DNA of 64,000 bases from Lepidonotus clava (GCA_936440205.1 OW387145.1:28957075-29021074); one strand, 5' to 3'; counted from the first letter of the stretch, positions 38,286 through 50,403 are shown. Notes: generated by a model not told the origin, from the sequence alone. A program made the numbers and translations.

Positions 38286-38960
38286 GGCCCCTCAATAGCC
38301 AGCCTTCTCCAGGCACAATCACAGCATACCCTGGAGGAATAGAGTCCTGGCAGCGGCAGCAGGCCCCGCCGACCTCCAGGCGTTCTGATCCCACGCCAGA
38401 TCCCAACGCTTGGTACTAATAGGGGTCTTTAGGGTATCTATATTGGTAGCAGGTATCTGGTTCTCATATTGGTTGTGTATTGTATTGTACCATTTGCCTG
38501 CCTTTCTGTTCACGGCAAAGGTAAGCATCAAACATATGCTTGGCAGTTTGACACCTATTTCATTAGTGTGGCACTATAATCCCATGGGACGAATGCGGCA
38601 TACAGATAGGCAGAAAACATAGAATCAACCACTTTGCATAATTCCTCTTAAGCCTAGGTAGGCTTAAAATCTAAATTCCTTCCCGTCGCAAGATACAAAA
38701 CCCAAGGGTATAATCCGAAGCACTTATGGTATCCTCTCCAAGGTTGTATTCCTCAGGGTGTTGTCTTTTCGCCTACCTCTCGCCATATCGCCGCGCACAG
38801 GGATCCAAGCCTTTTTAGGGCCCAGACGCCACAGGTGGCCTCAAACCCTGTAACCTGAACACTCCCAGTGCTGCGCTGGCTTCTCTCACCTTTCCCCCCA
38901 CACCTCTCCTTCCTCTCCAGCACCTCCTCCAGGCAGCAGGTGGGAAAAACACGGCTGATC
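38286..38960 (-). promoter_or_regulatory. Candidate 5' untranslated region and promoter of the ankyrin gene
   Basis: Upstream (minus strand) of the first ATG the sequence stays GC-richer than average to about 38400, and again at 38730-38960 (GCCATATCGCCGCGCAC, CCCACACCTCTCC). No TATA box in a good position is seen. A short perfect palindrome TTAAGCCTAGG-TAGGCTTAA lies near 38650. Assignment rests on position and composition only; the transcription start cannot be placed. Confidence 0.35.
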
Positions 38961-39743
38961 CGTCTACCCCCTTCTCAGGGGGTAATCTCCAATGAGAAAT
39001 TGCATGTCACAAATCCGCCTTAGGCGTGAGGAAACTTGAGCGATACATCCAAGGGTGCTCCCACGTGTATAGCTAGGCCAGGAATGAAGACACCTTTAGA
39101 AGGTAACCTCTGCCAGTGTGGGCAGGCCGTTTGGATGCTGCTGGTGCAGGTAGTGGCGATGGCATGGTGGTGGTGGTGGTGGTGGCGCTTGCGACGAGTG
39201 GGCAAATCATGCTGTTGACGTATGTCCGTGATTTCAGCTGGAGGTGTAGCGATCACCAAGGCAACAGGCACAAACCCTAGGCATCAGGGGGAGGGTTGGG
39301 GTAAGGTGTTGATAGCTGCAATAGTGGGAGGACTGGAGTCTGACACCTGCAGGAGGAAGGGGCGGATGCTTCCTCTCTTAACTCACGCCCTGGAGATTCA
39401 CAGTTGCTCCTGCTGTAGTAACAACTGATAATGAATAAATAAGGCTGTTCTCAAACAGTCACTCTCCACTGCTACAACTGCAATTGGTGACTGGTACATC
39501 TAGGGACATCCATACAGTCATGTTCTTTTCACAACAGGCCACTGCGATAGGCAATAGGTGTAGCTCAACATGCCTGCCTCCCCGCTGGGATATTGTAGGT
39601 GCACACCTCACAAAATGCAGTCAGTAGCTATGGAGCCTTAGGGTGCATGCACTGCTCAAATATTCCATCACCGCCTGTCAAGTGAGGTCTCTGAAGGTAA
39701 CATGGCACAGAGATTAGGCCGGCACCTCCCCACCTCGTCACTC
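38961..39743. other. Upstream flank with a TGG microsatellite
   Basis: A run of seven TGG triplets lies at about 39165-39186. On the minus strand it would read as histidines, but no supported exon contains it. The stretch is moderately GC-rich (39060-39420). Nothing else is recognised. Confidence 0.4.
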
Positions 39744-39746
39744 TCA

Positions 39747-40072
39747 AGCCCCATTCGCCGTAGTGGATATTTTCGTCGCAGAGACCAACGAAAATTTTAT
39801 CTTAAGGAATCGTAAACAACTTCAGGTATGACAACATGGTCGTAAGCAACAGAAATTGATCGTATAGCATTCACACTGAGGATTAGGTCCATTACGATCA
39901 TTTTCGTAAGGAATTTCGTACTGAATCGTACAGGATCTCTACGAAAATATTAAGCATGTTGAATAATTTCGCAAGGAATTACGTCGCAGAGGGCTACGAT
40001 CACCCAACGTTTCCAACGTTCGCAGACCATAGAGGTCTGCGACAAACCATGTTCACCACGGCGAATGGGGCT
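39747..40072. mobile_element. MITE with AGCCCC ends and TCA target duplication, 326 bp
   Basis: The left end AGCCCCATTCGCCGTAGTGG (39747 on) is inverted at the right end with two mismatches in 21. TCA flanks both sides (39744-39746 and 40073-40075). The interior is packed with TCGTA/TACGA words in both orientations (about 39820-40000) and has no coding capacity. Size, the AGCCCC terminus and the 3-bp target duplication match the MITE at 37172..37500, although the interiors differ. A PIF/Harbinger-type origin is likely, but TCA departs from the usual TWA. Confidence 0.88.
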
Positions 40073-40075
40073 TCA

Positions 40076-43000
40076 CGCCGACCCTGTACCAGGTGTGTTC
40101 GTTTGGCACGTCGCGGCGCACGCCGCCGACCCAGCCTTCAGGCGCCACAGGAATTCTCTTAAGTGCCAGCAACCTTAAGCCTCCTCGTCCTGGTTATCAA
40201 ACCTGACCCTTTTTTAGGAGCGACTGCCGATAGAGCTAGTCAGTGCGGCTAACAGGTTGTTTTTTCTACTACCTTTGAAGATGTGGTAAATCAGGCTGAC
40301 ATTTATAAGGGGTTCTCATGTTTCCTTTTCATATGCTACAGGATCATTTCATTTACCGGGGTATTTTTTACGCAATCTTTGCTCAACCATTTGTCGACCA
40401 GCTAAAATGATGTGGGTTTTGATAATAACTATGGTCTAATCAAGGATAATGAATATAATTATCATGCCGTGCACTACAGTTATATGATATTGCGCTTTCA
40501 AATTACACTTGACTATGATGCAATGGTGACCAAGGTAATCACGGTCAGCCAATTGAAAATTATGCAACACCTAAAACCATGCGTCAAAGGGCGACCAAAA
40601 ACTGCCGACCTGTCATAGAAAAAAGTATTTAAGCGGGAAAAATGTGCTGCAACATTAATTCCTTTTCTTAAAAAGGACTGAACCGAGGCAGCGACAACTT
40701 CAAATGGACAGACTCAAATTCCCTGGGATCAGAATAAGCTGATAAGGCTTCCTTTTTATACCAGCTCAAAAACGTAACGAAAATAAGAATCTCCTCCTTG
40801 AAATTCAAACTGGAGTGGAATTACTGACGTAACCAGGTAACAGTGACGGGACTATAGTGGGGTCCTTGGTAAAATACTTTCCACAATCCCAACAATAATT
40901 GCAATACCATGACATTTGATTTTTACGGATCTACCAATAACGACTGGGCACAGTAAATCTCATTCAAATACGAAAATTAATTATTTTCTAAGCAAATTTC
41001 AATCTTTTACCATGAACATTTTCTTTAACTTCTGTGTGAGTATAACCACAATTCAAGTAACACATTCAAAATTCAAATGATACATGAATGATCATTGCTA
41101 AGCTCTAAGGTTAATATGCCAGAGATCATATTCTACTGTGAATCTGATTCTCCTAATCCGAAGTATGGATTACCTGCTCAGTCTGAGTAGATATGCCAGT
41201 TAATGACACTTGTTAAATTTTGCAAACATGCTGTGATCCTGCACAAGATGAGCAGAGGCAATAAGGACTGTGGTTTGAAGTCATAAATCAGGTGTCCACC
41301 TAAAACATGGCAGGTCATAAATATCTTTGGTACAGGTATTGCTGTTGACTGGAGACTCCCTTTGGGATAACTACCTACAAGATTATGTTTGCTTGTAACC
41401 ATGCAATTAGTGGACGGGCTCAGAGGTTGCCGGTATGTAAATGGCATATGGGCGACACATATGTGTGATATGCTGTCTATTTTAAGATTGGCAGTAATGG
41501 TATAGTAGTTTGTGGGCACTGTATGCAGATTCTTCCCTGGCAGGTGATCACACAAAGCAATCAGGTGTGCTTTGTGCCAAAAAATGCATGGTGACCAATG
41601 CCCGACCAGTTGGTCTAATACCCTCTACAGACTATCCTCGGAATGATTGGTATTCCTGTTCTGAACTGCCTAATGGTCTATAATAGTCTATAAAGTAGAC
41701 TGATGATTTGGGGGTTGAAAATATGGAAAGTGTACATGTGAATAAAGTCTACAGATGAGTGAATATATCTTTAATAGTCAAAGAAATAACAAGTGTCAAC
41801 TACCACTGAAAATACCATGTTGCTCTTTGCTTGGTGCCCCCCTTAACCAGGAGGACTTGACACTTTTACCCACAGTCTATAAACCGTGTTCCTCCAGACG
41901 CTTTTACTGTGGGTAATGTTCCCGGAGATAACTAGCGCTGACATTGACCCCTCTGTTAACTAGGGCCAACGGCCGGTAGGCGGCGCGCCCCGCCCCCGCG
42001 CCCACTACTAATAGGCAAATGGATGTAGTTAGTTGAAGTGGTGCTGTCAAGGTGCCACCACCAAAAAGCACACTACTTTCACTGCCACTCGTTTTCCTAC
42101 TTTTACTTTATCTGGCTTTTATACTGTGTTCATTCTTCAATGGAAGTGCATGGATTGAAGTAATCTGTGGTGCGATAAGTAAAAATACACATTTTGCAAA
42201 ATTTTAGAGGTTGAACTTAATTTTGTATCTCTCGCTTTCTCTTACATTTTCCCCCCAAGTTCAACCTTTCTTTCCTTACTTGTATACCATGTTTAATGTA
42301 ATTCACATTATGATTAGAAAACAACAATTGCAGTAGCATAAAAGTATTTGGGAAATCCAGAAGATTGCTAATATTCTATTAAATATTTACTCTTAAATAA
42401 GTCCTGAAATCTTATAATGCTGATACAATTACAAATCATATCTTTCCATTCTAATTCAGTGGATATCGTGCTTTTTTGCTCTAAGCAGAATGCGAGGTCC
42501 ATATCTAACGTTTTATTGGTGTCTATATTTGACGCCTACATCTATCAATTATGCAGACCCTGTTATCATAGTTACTTCCCTTTGGAACGACATGTATGTC
42601 TACTTTGAACGGAATGAATGGACATGATACAAAGATCCGGTAATGAATATTTCAGTTATCAATTATACAATATTCAATAATGTTGAAATGCACATTTACG
42701 ATGAAACCCGGATCTAGGATATGAATAAAATGAACTAAGATTGTTAAAATCCTTAAAGATCAGTAAGTTATTTTACCAGTTGAAGTACCCATTACCAAGC
42801 AACAGTGATGCCATCAGTTATAATGCTTTACCGTACAGATTATTCATTCCATTACTTAACCCGGCTGGCAGTTAGACATTTCACGTTCGTCAAGAACTAC
42901 TTTTTCAGTCTGCTATAAGAAAAACTTCCTTAACTATTGTCCATTGAAGTGGGCCGCTCTGGCTGGTCAAAGACAGCAGAACCTGTCGACACTGTAGGGC

Positions 43001-44455
43001 AATACATCATGAGAATTCTTCCTGGACCTGCTGAGATTGATGAATAACCAAAGAGCTAAAGAAGGGCAACAGGCAAACACAGATTGGCCTCTCCGCCTCC
43101 TTCCACCTCTCATTTCCCGATCATTTCTGGCATCCGAGATTTAATCGGCAGTGTGCTTATGAAGACGTATGAGGTCATTCAGGCTGTAAGAATGAATGCT
43201 TATAAGATTGACCTTTTGCAAGGATGTTGTCCGATGCAATTGGAGATTAAAAAAAAGAGTTAAAGGATATCAATTTGGGGGAAACAGAGGTATTCGTTAG
43301 GTGAAAAGACATTGGACAATACAATGAAGCAGAGCTTAGTAGTGATGCCCACCTCCCCCAATTTATAGTCAAGCTGTGACTCTTAATCATCCTCTTGGGA
43401 CCATCGCCAAAGAATAATAAATAAGCCTATACAATTCTACATTTCCTGGATCGGGCACTGACTTTGATTATAAAATCCTATTTGCGTTGTTGCGAATTAT
43501 ATCTGTCTTACCTTCATATAGCTACTTCTTCACAAAATAAGTTGTTTTCACATTGTTCCCGAGGGGTTGTAAGGGATCAGGGCATATGGATAATACTTCC
43601 TATAACGGATATTATCAGCAACGGACGTTGGATCTACTGTAGGTGTATGGGGCTATAAGGAGCAGGCCAGTCATAGTACTCTGAGTCTAAAACACTGGAA
43701 GTTTCTAAGCTTCAAGCTTCTCTGATGTATTCCCTATTTATGTTCATTATATCAAGTAAATGCTAAATCACACATACCGGCTCTGTGCGCTGGCGACAAT
43801 TACTATAGCGACTATGATCCTTGTCTATCACTGTAATTATATATCAGAATGATTAAATGGGACGTCGTTGGCAACTCGATCTTTAATTAGCTTAGGTTTG
43901 GTGACCGTTAGCTATATAGAGAAGTAGGTATCACCTTGTCATGACCAAATATGTACAACTTATCATCAAATGCAATCTATCATATATAACCTGATCATTA
44001 TATTTTCTCTTCAAGAGCATTATTCAATGATTACTCTATCAAACCGGTGAAATCGAAAATAGCTTTTGTTTTACTATAATCATAATTAGTTTATTATGAT
44101 TGTTGAATCATGTAATTGATACTGGTTTCTTAATTTAAAGATAGGAAAGATTTGACATAGAGGAGGGGTTAAATATTAGGAATACAAATATACTCAAATG
44201 ACACACAGGTTCGCTGCCTGCAGATTACCACCCTAGCGACTGTTGGTGACAATTCAACATGCTAAATCAGAAGCCCCGAACTTTTGAGGCATCCAGTCGC
44301 CAACCGTGGCATAAATTGCCGACCCAACTTATCCAAAGTATGTGCTGTTTTTTTTCTGAACAGTAATAACGTGGAGAAAGTCGCCATGTGTGAACAGGAC
44401 TGAAGCGTAGAAGATTTTCACTTGCCTCAGCGACAGACGCTCGAAACCTCGGTGA
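40076..44455. other. Upstream or intergenic, with a CpG-rich patch at 41.9-42.0 kb
   Basis: An inverted repeat TTTACCCACAGT / ACTGTGGGTAA with a loop of about 35 bases lies at 41865-41925. Directly after it, 41965-42003 is extremely CpG-rich (GGCCGGTAGGCGGCGCGCCC, CCCCGCCCCCGCG), a possible GC-box cluster. A second GC-richer patch is at 42940-43150. The 125-codon open frame at 41178..41555 (minus) has no recognisable domain and I do not call it. The rest is AT-rich. Confidence 0.3.
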
Positions 44456-44952
44456 ACATAGAGTGCTTTTTTTTTTTATATATATATATATATTTTTTAT
44501 TTGTTTATTAACCTGGCCTCTCTCGACATGTGTCGGTTTTCTGAAAGGTCCAGCGTAAAGTATACATTTCTTTCATTTCTGTTTGTAACAATCATTTTCA
44601 CATAGGTTGAGAACAAAAAATATTTACATATATACATACATACTCAAATCTTTGAGTATTATTATTTTTTTTTTTTTTAAACAGATTTATTTACCCTGGG
44701 GTGAATAGGATTTCTCCTGTCTTCCCTCACCTCCAGCCATAACTTAAACTATTACAATTGCCTTTCATTAAATCTTCTTTGTATAGACTCACCCAATGGG
44801 TGTTACATTAATTTACATTATAAATATTTGATTATGAATAATGAGATGAGATGAATGAGTTGCATGATGACCGTACCATACATACAATAAACACTATTTC
44901 ACAAAGTTCATTTTGTAACCTAATCACTTACATAGAGGTTCACATCATTTCA

Positions 44953-46935
44953 TTAAATAAATAAACCAGATACAAGTTTTGCAATTTCTGCCTGTTCATA
45001 TTGTACAGTAAGGTATATCTTGATCTTCAATTTAAAAGCTTCATAACCTTCAATTAATCTCAGTTCTGAAGGCAATGAATTCCATAAGGATTTGGCATAG
45101 AACACAGTTGATTTAAGTATATATTCATATCTTGTAGTTGGTATATACACCAATGGTCCTTCTGCTTGTCTAGTCTGATGTGAATGTGCCCTCATGGCAA
45201 CGTCATTGGTTTTAATTAGTCTATATATAGTATTTAGTAAAAAATATTGTTGTCTATAGGATAATGGCAATAGTTTTGCCCTTGTATATAAGTCAAAGTT
45301 ATGCATTTCAACCGGGTTTTTGATTCTGTAACAAATACGTAGGGCCACATTCAGTAATAAGTCGAGCTTATGTGTATCATATTGTGGACAGGCAGAGAAA
45401 TAGATATTCCCCATATCGAGATATGGTAACAACATAGTTTTTACAACAGTTAATGCAGTGAAATCAGTTATTGTCTTCCTGATCTTACCTAGTAGCAATA
45501 ACTTATGAGAAGCTATTTTGTAAGTTTCATTTAATTGATATTTAAAATTCAATGATGAGTCTAGGTTAATACCTAAGTATTTATATATTTTCACATTCTC
45601 AATTTGGCCAGAGCCCAGGTGAAATATAGGAGTAGGGTATTGATCCTGAATCTTGAACATAACTGATTTTGTTTTTTGGACATTCACAGTTAATTTGTTT
45701 AATCGACACCAGATATCTACCAGATTTAAATCATGTTGTATCTGATGTAGTAGTGCAGGTGTAATCAGGCTTGATTTAAAAATTACTGTGTCATCTGCAT
45801 ACAACATGATATTTGTATTAGTCACTACCCTTGGTAGGTTATTTATATATAAATTAAAGAGCAGTGGTCCCAATATGGAGCCTTGGGGGACTCCATGTGA
45901 TATTGGTAATATTTTAGAACTTAAATTATTTGCCACTGTTTTCTGTTGCCTGTTTTGGAGGTAATTGCCTATCCAATTTTGAACAGGTTTTGATAACTTA
46001 AACTGGTTTAGTATTGATGATAGTATTTTGTGATCTAGGGTATCGAATGCTTTCTTAAAATCTATAAAAATAGCTATTGTTGGCAACCTATTGCTTTTAT
46101 TAGTAATGATTTGATCTAGCATCTTAAATATTGTATCATGCGTCCCATGGTTTGCTCTAAACCCATTTTGTGCTGGATTAATTAAATTATGATTTTCTAT
46201 ATGTTGATACAGCCTATTATGAACTAGTTTTTCCATAATTTTGCCTGGCAATGGTAAAAGTGTTATTGGTCTCAAGTCCTTTGCATGTTGTGGATTAGGG
46301 ATCTTTGGAATTGGAATCACTGTACCAATTTTCCAAGCGTCAGGAAAGATTGCTGTTTTTAATGATAAATTTATAATATATAGTAATTCTGATTCTAGAC
46401 TCTGAAAGCAAACCTTTAATATCCTAGATGAAATTGAAAGGCCAGATGCCTTGTAAATATCTATTTCTTTTACAACTGCTCTTAATTCTTCCAATTTAAA
46501 AGAATTTATATATAAAAGGTCCTCATTATTATCTATATTATTTACTGGTCTATACCTCACTGGTTCCGATTCTGATTCAGAAGGAGGTACAATCTCAGAG
46601 GCTAAGTTGTGTCCAATGTTAGTAAAATAATCATTTATATAGTCTGCAACATCTTCATACTTAATACTGTTTTCCATTTCATCAAGCAAATGATAATCAT
46701 TTACTTTCGGATCATCAGGCAAGACATGTTTGACATAGGTCCAAAATTTTTTAGGATCTTGTCTATAGTAATGTAGGCTATCTTTTATATATTCATCCCG
46801 CGCCCGCTTAAATTCCCTCTTACATATGTTCCTTAATCGTTTGCCATGCTCTATATCATTGCTATTTTTAGATCTTTTAGCAACTTTCACAGCTTTATCC
46901 CGATCAATTGCTAATTCAATCAATTCATTAGTCAA
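44953..46935 (-). CDS. LINE reverse transcriptase frame, open for 660 codons
   Basis: RNA-templated DNA polymerase of a non-LTR retrotransposon, normally acting at the nick made by its endonuclease. Counting from the Met at 46935: an N-terminal basic helix-rich linker (1-130), then a KASG-type finger motif near 162-165. LRPITLLP (221-228) and NGFRANHGT (257-265) follow. The palm motif FIDFKKAFDTLDH (290-302) carries the first catalytic Asp, GVPQGS is at 348-353, and the catalytic YADD at 379-382. YKYLGI (451-456) follows. The C-terminal region ends with SLWNSLPSELR (616-626), often seen in this group. The frame actually continues upstream of this Met to an in-frame TAA at 46984. It has no internal stop, so decay is slight. 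In an intact element the same frame would be fused to the endonuclease. Confidence 0.92.
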   Translation of the reverse strand: MTNELIELAIDRDKAVKVAKRSKNSNDIEHGKRLRNICKREFKRARDEYIKDSLHYYRQDPKKFWTYVKHVLPDDPKVNDYHLLDEMENSIKYEDVADYINDYFTNIGHNLASEIVPPSESESEPVRYRPVNNIDNNEDLLYINSFKLEELRAVVKEIDIYKASGLSISSRILKVCFQSLESELLYIINLSLKTAIFPDAWKIGTVIPIPKIPNPQHAKDLRPITLLPLPGKIMEKLVHNRLYQHIENHNLINPAQNGFRANHGTHDTIFKMLDQIITNKSNRLPTIAIFIDFKKAFDTLDHKILSSILNQFKLSKPVQNWIGNYLQNRQQKTVANNLSSKILPISHGVPQGSILGPLLFNLYINNLPRVVTNTNIMLYADDTVIFKSSLITPALLHQIQHDLNLVDIWCRLNKLTVNVQKTKSVMFKIQDQYPTPIFHLGSGQIENVKIYKYLGINLDSSLNFKYQLNETYKIASHKLLLLGKIRKTITDFTALTVVKTMLLPYLDMGNIYFSACPQYDTHKLDLLLNVALRICYRIKNPVEMHNFDLYTRAKLLPLSYRQQYFLLNTIYRLIKTNDVAMRAHSHQTRQAEGPLVYIPTTRYEYILKSTVFYAKSLWNSLPSELRLIEGYEAFKLKIKIYLTVQYEQAEIAKLVSGLFI

Positions 46936-46983
46936 CCAGGCAGGCTTAGAATTTTTATATTTTGACAGGCGCAGGGGACAAAT

Positions 46984-47238
46984 TTAATCAGATAGCCTTT
47001 CTAGTCGTTTATACATGAAATTCCAGGCAACATTTACATCAGGTAAAGTAAATAACTCTCCCCACTCAAATTGATGTAGCCTATTACAAAACTCTGTCTC
47101 ATCAAAATTCTTATAACTTCGGCCTATAAATTCACATTTAGTGTTTTTAACCTTTATTTTTTTACGAATAGCATATACAGGTATGTGATCACTAATATTA
47201 ATAGGCAATGTTCCACATTGAAGGATTTTGGTATTATT
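46984..47238 (-). pseudogene. Remnant of the LINE endonuclease C-terminus
   Basis: The minus-strand frame reads TKILQCG...LPINISDHIPVYAIRK and then a 50-residue linker (KCEFIGRSYKNF...). The SDH triplet followed by a hydrophobic strand is the final catalytic motif of the apurinic-type endonuclease of LINEs. A single TAA ends this frame at 46984. The reverse transcriptase frame follows in the same phase (ICPLRLSKYKNSKPAW...), so one stop separates two parts of a once continuous polyprotein. Everything N-terminal of this remnant is absent. Confidence 0.8.
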
Positions 47239-47244
47239 ACATAG

Positions 47245-50130
47245 TGTATCTCAAGTCACATGAAGATTAGGATTCAAGGAAAGTAAGTGTATACATGTCA
47301 TTCATATACAAATCGATATTGTGGTGTGGTGTGCAAAGTTAATCAACGCATTGTGTCGTTTTGCATTTGTCATTCAGCACCCGATGACCCCGACTTACTT
47401 AGTACAATGCCCGAGGGTCGTGACAGTCATGACTCAATACTTCATCAGCTGAAAATTTTGATTCACACTATTTTAAGTAGATAATACATGTCCGGGCTGC
47501 TGAATACCAGTCATACAGGTTATCAGTGTAATGCACCGGAAGGAGCATGTTCACCTTTGGTGGGTTTCCTGAGGTCTAAGAGAATATTTTAAGCTCTCAT
47601 AATCTAACCATGACAATCGGACCGTCTCACTTGTTGTCCTTGGTTATTACCCTCTACTATAGACACTACTTATTCCTTGGATTTTCCCAAGCTCTATTTA
47701 ATATGAATAGGGATTCGAGCCTCGTTATTGCTCATATAACAAGATCATATATACCTGAAATAATTGTTAGTAATTTCAGGACGATCTAGAAAACCATGAC
47801 CTTGATGACAAAAACACCGACAAAAAACATTGAACTTGGGACCTTTAGGTGTGTGGACCACTATTCTACGACAAAGCTAACTCTATCTTTTCCAGAAAGT
47901 ACTTTATTGTAATAACTTGTAATAGCCCATTGCAGCATTCATTTGGTCACTGGCAATCACTCTGGCTTGTATGTATTATTAACTTATCAATTCATCCCAT
48001 CCTATTCAATCTCTCATTCAATGAAATTGTCCCACAAAGGGTTGATTATACGATTTTACAGCATAACACAAATCGTACCGAATGGAAACATTCAACTACA
48101 ACACGGAAAATTAAATTTTTGAGCTAATTTTCCGGAATGATGATATGATTAAGCAGGTGGTTTACATCAAAATAATTTGTACTCCGATCAATACACATGG
48201 TGAGAATGTTATACGTTTTGAGTGTGTCATGGGTCTATTTATGTGTCCGTGTACGCTGAAGATCATAGGTTCTCCCTCACAGCGACATGTGATGCTCCTG
48301 TGCGTGATGATAAAGTGGGGTTTGGGTTCGGTCCTCAGATAAACTGACCCGAGATGGCAGGTGACACCAAGCTTGTGGTATAGACCTGGGGCAGGAGCGG
48401 GCGGGGGGTACTTAGATTTCATTGTAACTAAGCACTTCCCACCTGGGTAATGACACTGCTTTATCCAGGTCAAAGTTTAATGAGTGTACAAGGGGCAGTC
48501 AAATGCTGGATTCTCTCCGAACTGATTTACCCCATTAATTGATTCAGATTCGTATGACAGATATAATAGACCTAGCCAATAATCTTCACCTTGTCTCTCC
48601 TAACAATAATGTAACGAATCTATGCAAAGAAAGAATCAATTTTTCCTTTGAGGATGATTTTTAAATGCTGGCAATGGGCTGCCAAAAGATGTAAATTATT
48701 GTACAATTGATGAATCTAGTAGTAAGAGTGTTCAGAGACCTGTAGTTCTCAAGGTACGAGCTTTTGGGGATTAATTCATGCGCATTAGTCTCATGCAAGT
48801 TGTTCTTTGACCAGCAATGGTTGTATATCTGTGATTATTTGGGTAATTTTATGAAAGAACAAAGGTTCCCTTTTGGAATGAGTGTTTGTGATGCAGCATG
48901 AGACTAAGGAACATGTGTGAGATCACAAGAATTTTAGTACAAAAAGGGTGGCACTGGAAGTGACGTCATAAGGTGTCACGACAATCATGTGACCTGTCTT
49001 GACCAATCACTATGAGTCTGAGGAGTATAAAAGCCTGAGTTTTAGTATGAAATAAGTGGTTCCTACTTGGTTCTCAATGTGTCAACACTGGCTTCCTATT
49101 TGTGCTCTATGATTTAATGGGTCTGAGGACAAGGAAATAACTGATCATGAAGAATGAAGCAACATGCCTATACAGTACAGTTAGGCCAATTCACCTCTAC
49201 GATTGGACTTATATGAATAAGGGATAGAGGAATGACTAGACTACACTGATAATGTGGCAAGAGGTTACCATGAGCAGCAAGATGAGAACTGTGGGGAATA
49301 AGACATTGAATGATAGGACAACACACCCATTACCCATGGTGAAGACCTGAAGTATTCTTCCCCTGCTATTGGCTGGCTATCCCAGTAGAATGCTAGCCTA
49401 GAACTCTCTCTCTTTTTCCCTTCACCTCTGTCCCTTCCTGTGGCACTACACCATCACCCTTGTGCACGAGGCATGACCTCCACTTCAGCGATCACCTTTT
49501 CCCTCGGTCCTCATGTGTTCTCACACCTGGGCATGGGGACAAGGCAGTGTCTAGCTCCATTAGCAAGTTGCATGAATGACAGTCAGTGAATCCCCAAGCC
49601 ACAATATCATTCCCAAAAGAAGACATCGTTGGTGCCTATAATTTTGATAGATAAGTGCCCCCCTCCGCTCCCCAACCCTCTCCCCTCTCCCAGAGTACAA
49701 GGCAGAACATTGGTACACAAAGAGGGAGGTGGGATTCAGCTGAGGGAGTGTATAGTAATAGATGACTCTGTCATTTTCTGGGCCCATTAGGAAGGCTTTG
49801 TGACGCTGACAGGAATTGGTAATGGCTTGCCTAGGTTGGTTGGCTTCTTTGGTGGACCGGCCTATCCACAGCATCTGCTATATAGCAAACTTGGGCACAA
49901 CACATCAAAGACCACTCAGCAAAAAGCACTAAAAGCTGGATTGATACATGGTGTATTAGTGAGATTATACTTATAGTTCAATGTGTAGGCAAAAATGTAT
50001 CTAAGGGCTACATATGATATATGGGCAATTCTAACAAATTTTGCTCCAGTACACGAATTGCTATTTTTCAAACTACAATGATTTTCCACCCACAATGGGT
50101 AAACAATGTTAGCAAGAACATAACATAGAG
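47245..50130. other. Non-coding flank with mildly GC-rich patches
   Basis: Patches at 48200-48480 and 48930-49560 are less AT-rich. GTGACGTCAT (CRE-like) occurs near 48961. Short open frames in both strands (for example 49560..49874 minus, 47849..48127 plus) have no recognisable domains. I see no repeats here. Confidence 0.3.
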
Positions 50131-50134
50131 GTAC

Positions 50135-50174
50135 GTATGTATGTATGTATGTATGTATGTATGTATGTATGTAT
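50135..50174. repeat. (GTAT)n microsatellite
   Basis: About ten consecutive GTAT units, nearly perfect. Confidence 0.97.
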
Positions 50175-50309
50175 ATGAAATGTCTTTGTAAAGCTTTGTC
50201 TAATATTGTTATTGTTTATTGTCATCTAAAGCTGGTATTTCCAAAGAATAAGATACATTCTATTGCCATTTTCATTTCTCAATGTCTGTGTACATAATGT
50301 ATTTTTATG

Positions 50310-50403
50310 CACAAATCATTAATCTTTATGGCACATATAGGTTCTGACCAGCATATCACAAATCATTAATCTGTATATCACATATAGATTCTGACCAGCA
50401 TAT
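50310..50403. repeat. Tandem duplication of a 47-bp unit
   Basis: Copies at 50310-50356 and 50357-50403 begin CACAAATCATTAATCT and end TCTGACCAGCATAT. They differ at about four positions. Confidence 0.93.

Larger units (their letters stand above)
44467..47238 (-). mobile_element. 5'-truncated LINE (non-LTR retrotransposon)
   Basis: It is read on the minus strand. The last residues of an apurinic endonuclease domain (SDH motif) open the copy near 47238, a linker and a full reverse transcriptase frame follow, then a 3' UTR of about 480 bases. That ends with AATAAA (near 44505), an AT-repeat and an A11 tail (44467-44477). ACATAG occurs just outside both ends (44456-44461 and 47239-47244), a possible short target duplication from target-primed integration. 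The 5' part (any ORF1 and most of the endonuclease) is missing, the usual fate of LINE copies. Residue pattern (FIDFKKAFD, GVPQGSILGP, YADD, LWNSLP near the end) suggests the jockey/CR1/L2 side of the LINE tree. The clade is not certain. Confidence 0.9.

Noticed and set aside
38880-38945. Possible plus-strand mini-exon between CTCTCCAG and GTGGGA
   Set aside because: Only about 19 bases, no neighbouring plus-strand exons, and it lies in the probable promoter side of a minus-strand gene.
39020-39271. Minus-strand frame with seven consecutive histidines resembling the ankyrin exon
   Set aside because: The His run comes from a TGG microsatellite and the rest shows no relation to the ankyrin protein.
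41178-41555. 125-codon minus-strand frame
   Set aside because: No domain, AT-rich codon usage unlike the two accepted exons, and no supporting splice sites.
47711-47730. B-box-like GATTCGAGCC on the minus strand
   Set aside because: No A box at tRNA spacing and no stem structure, so not a tRNA or SINE.
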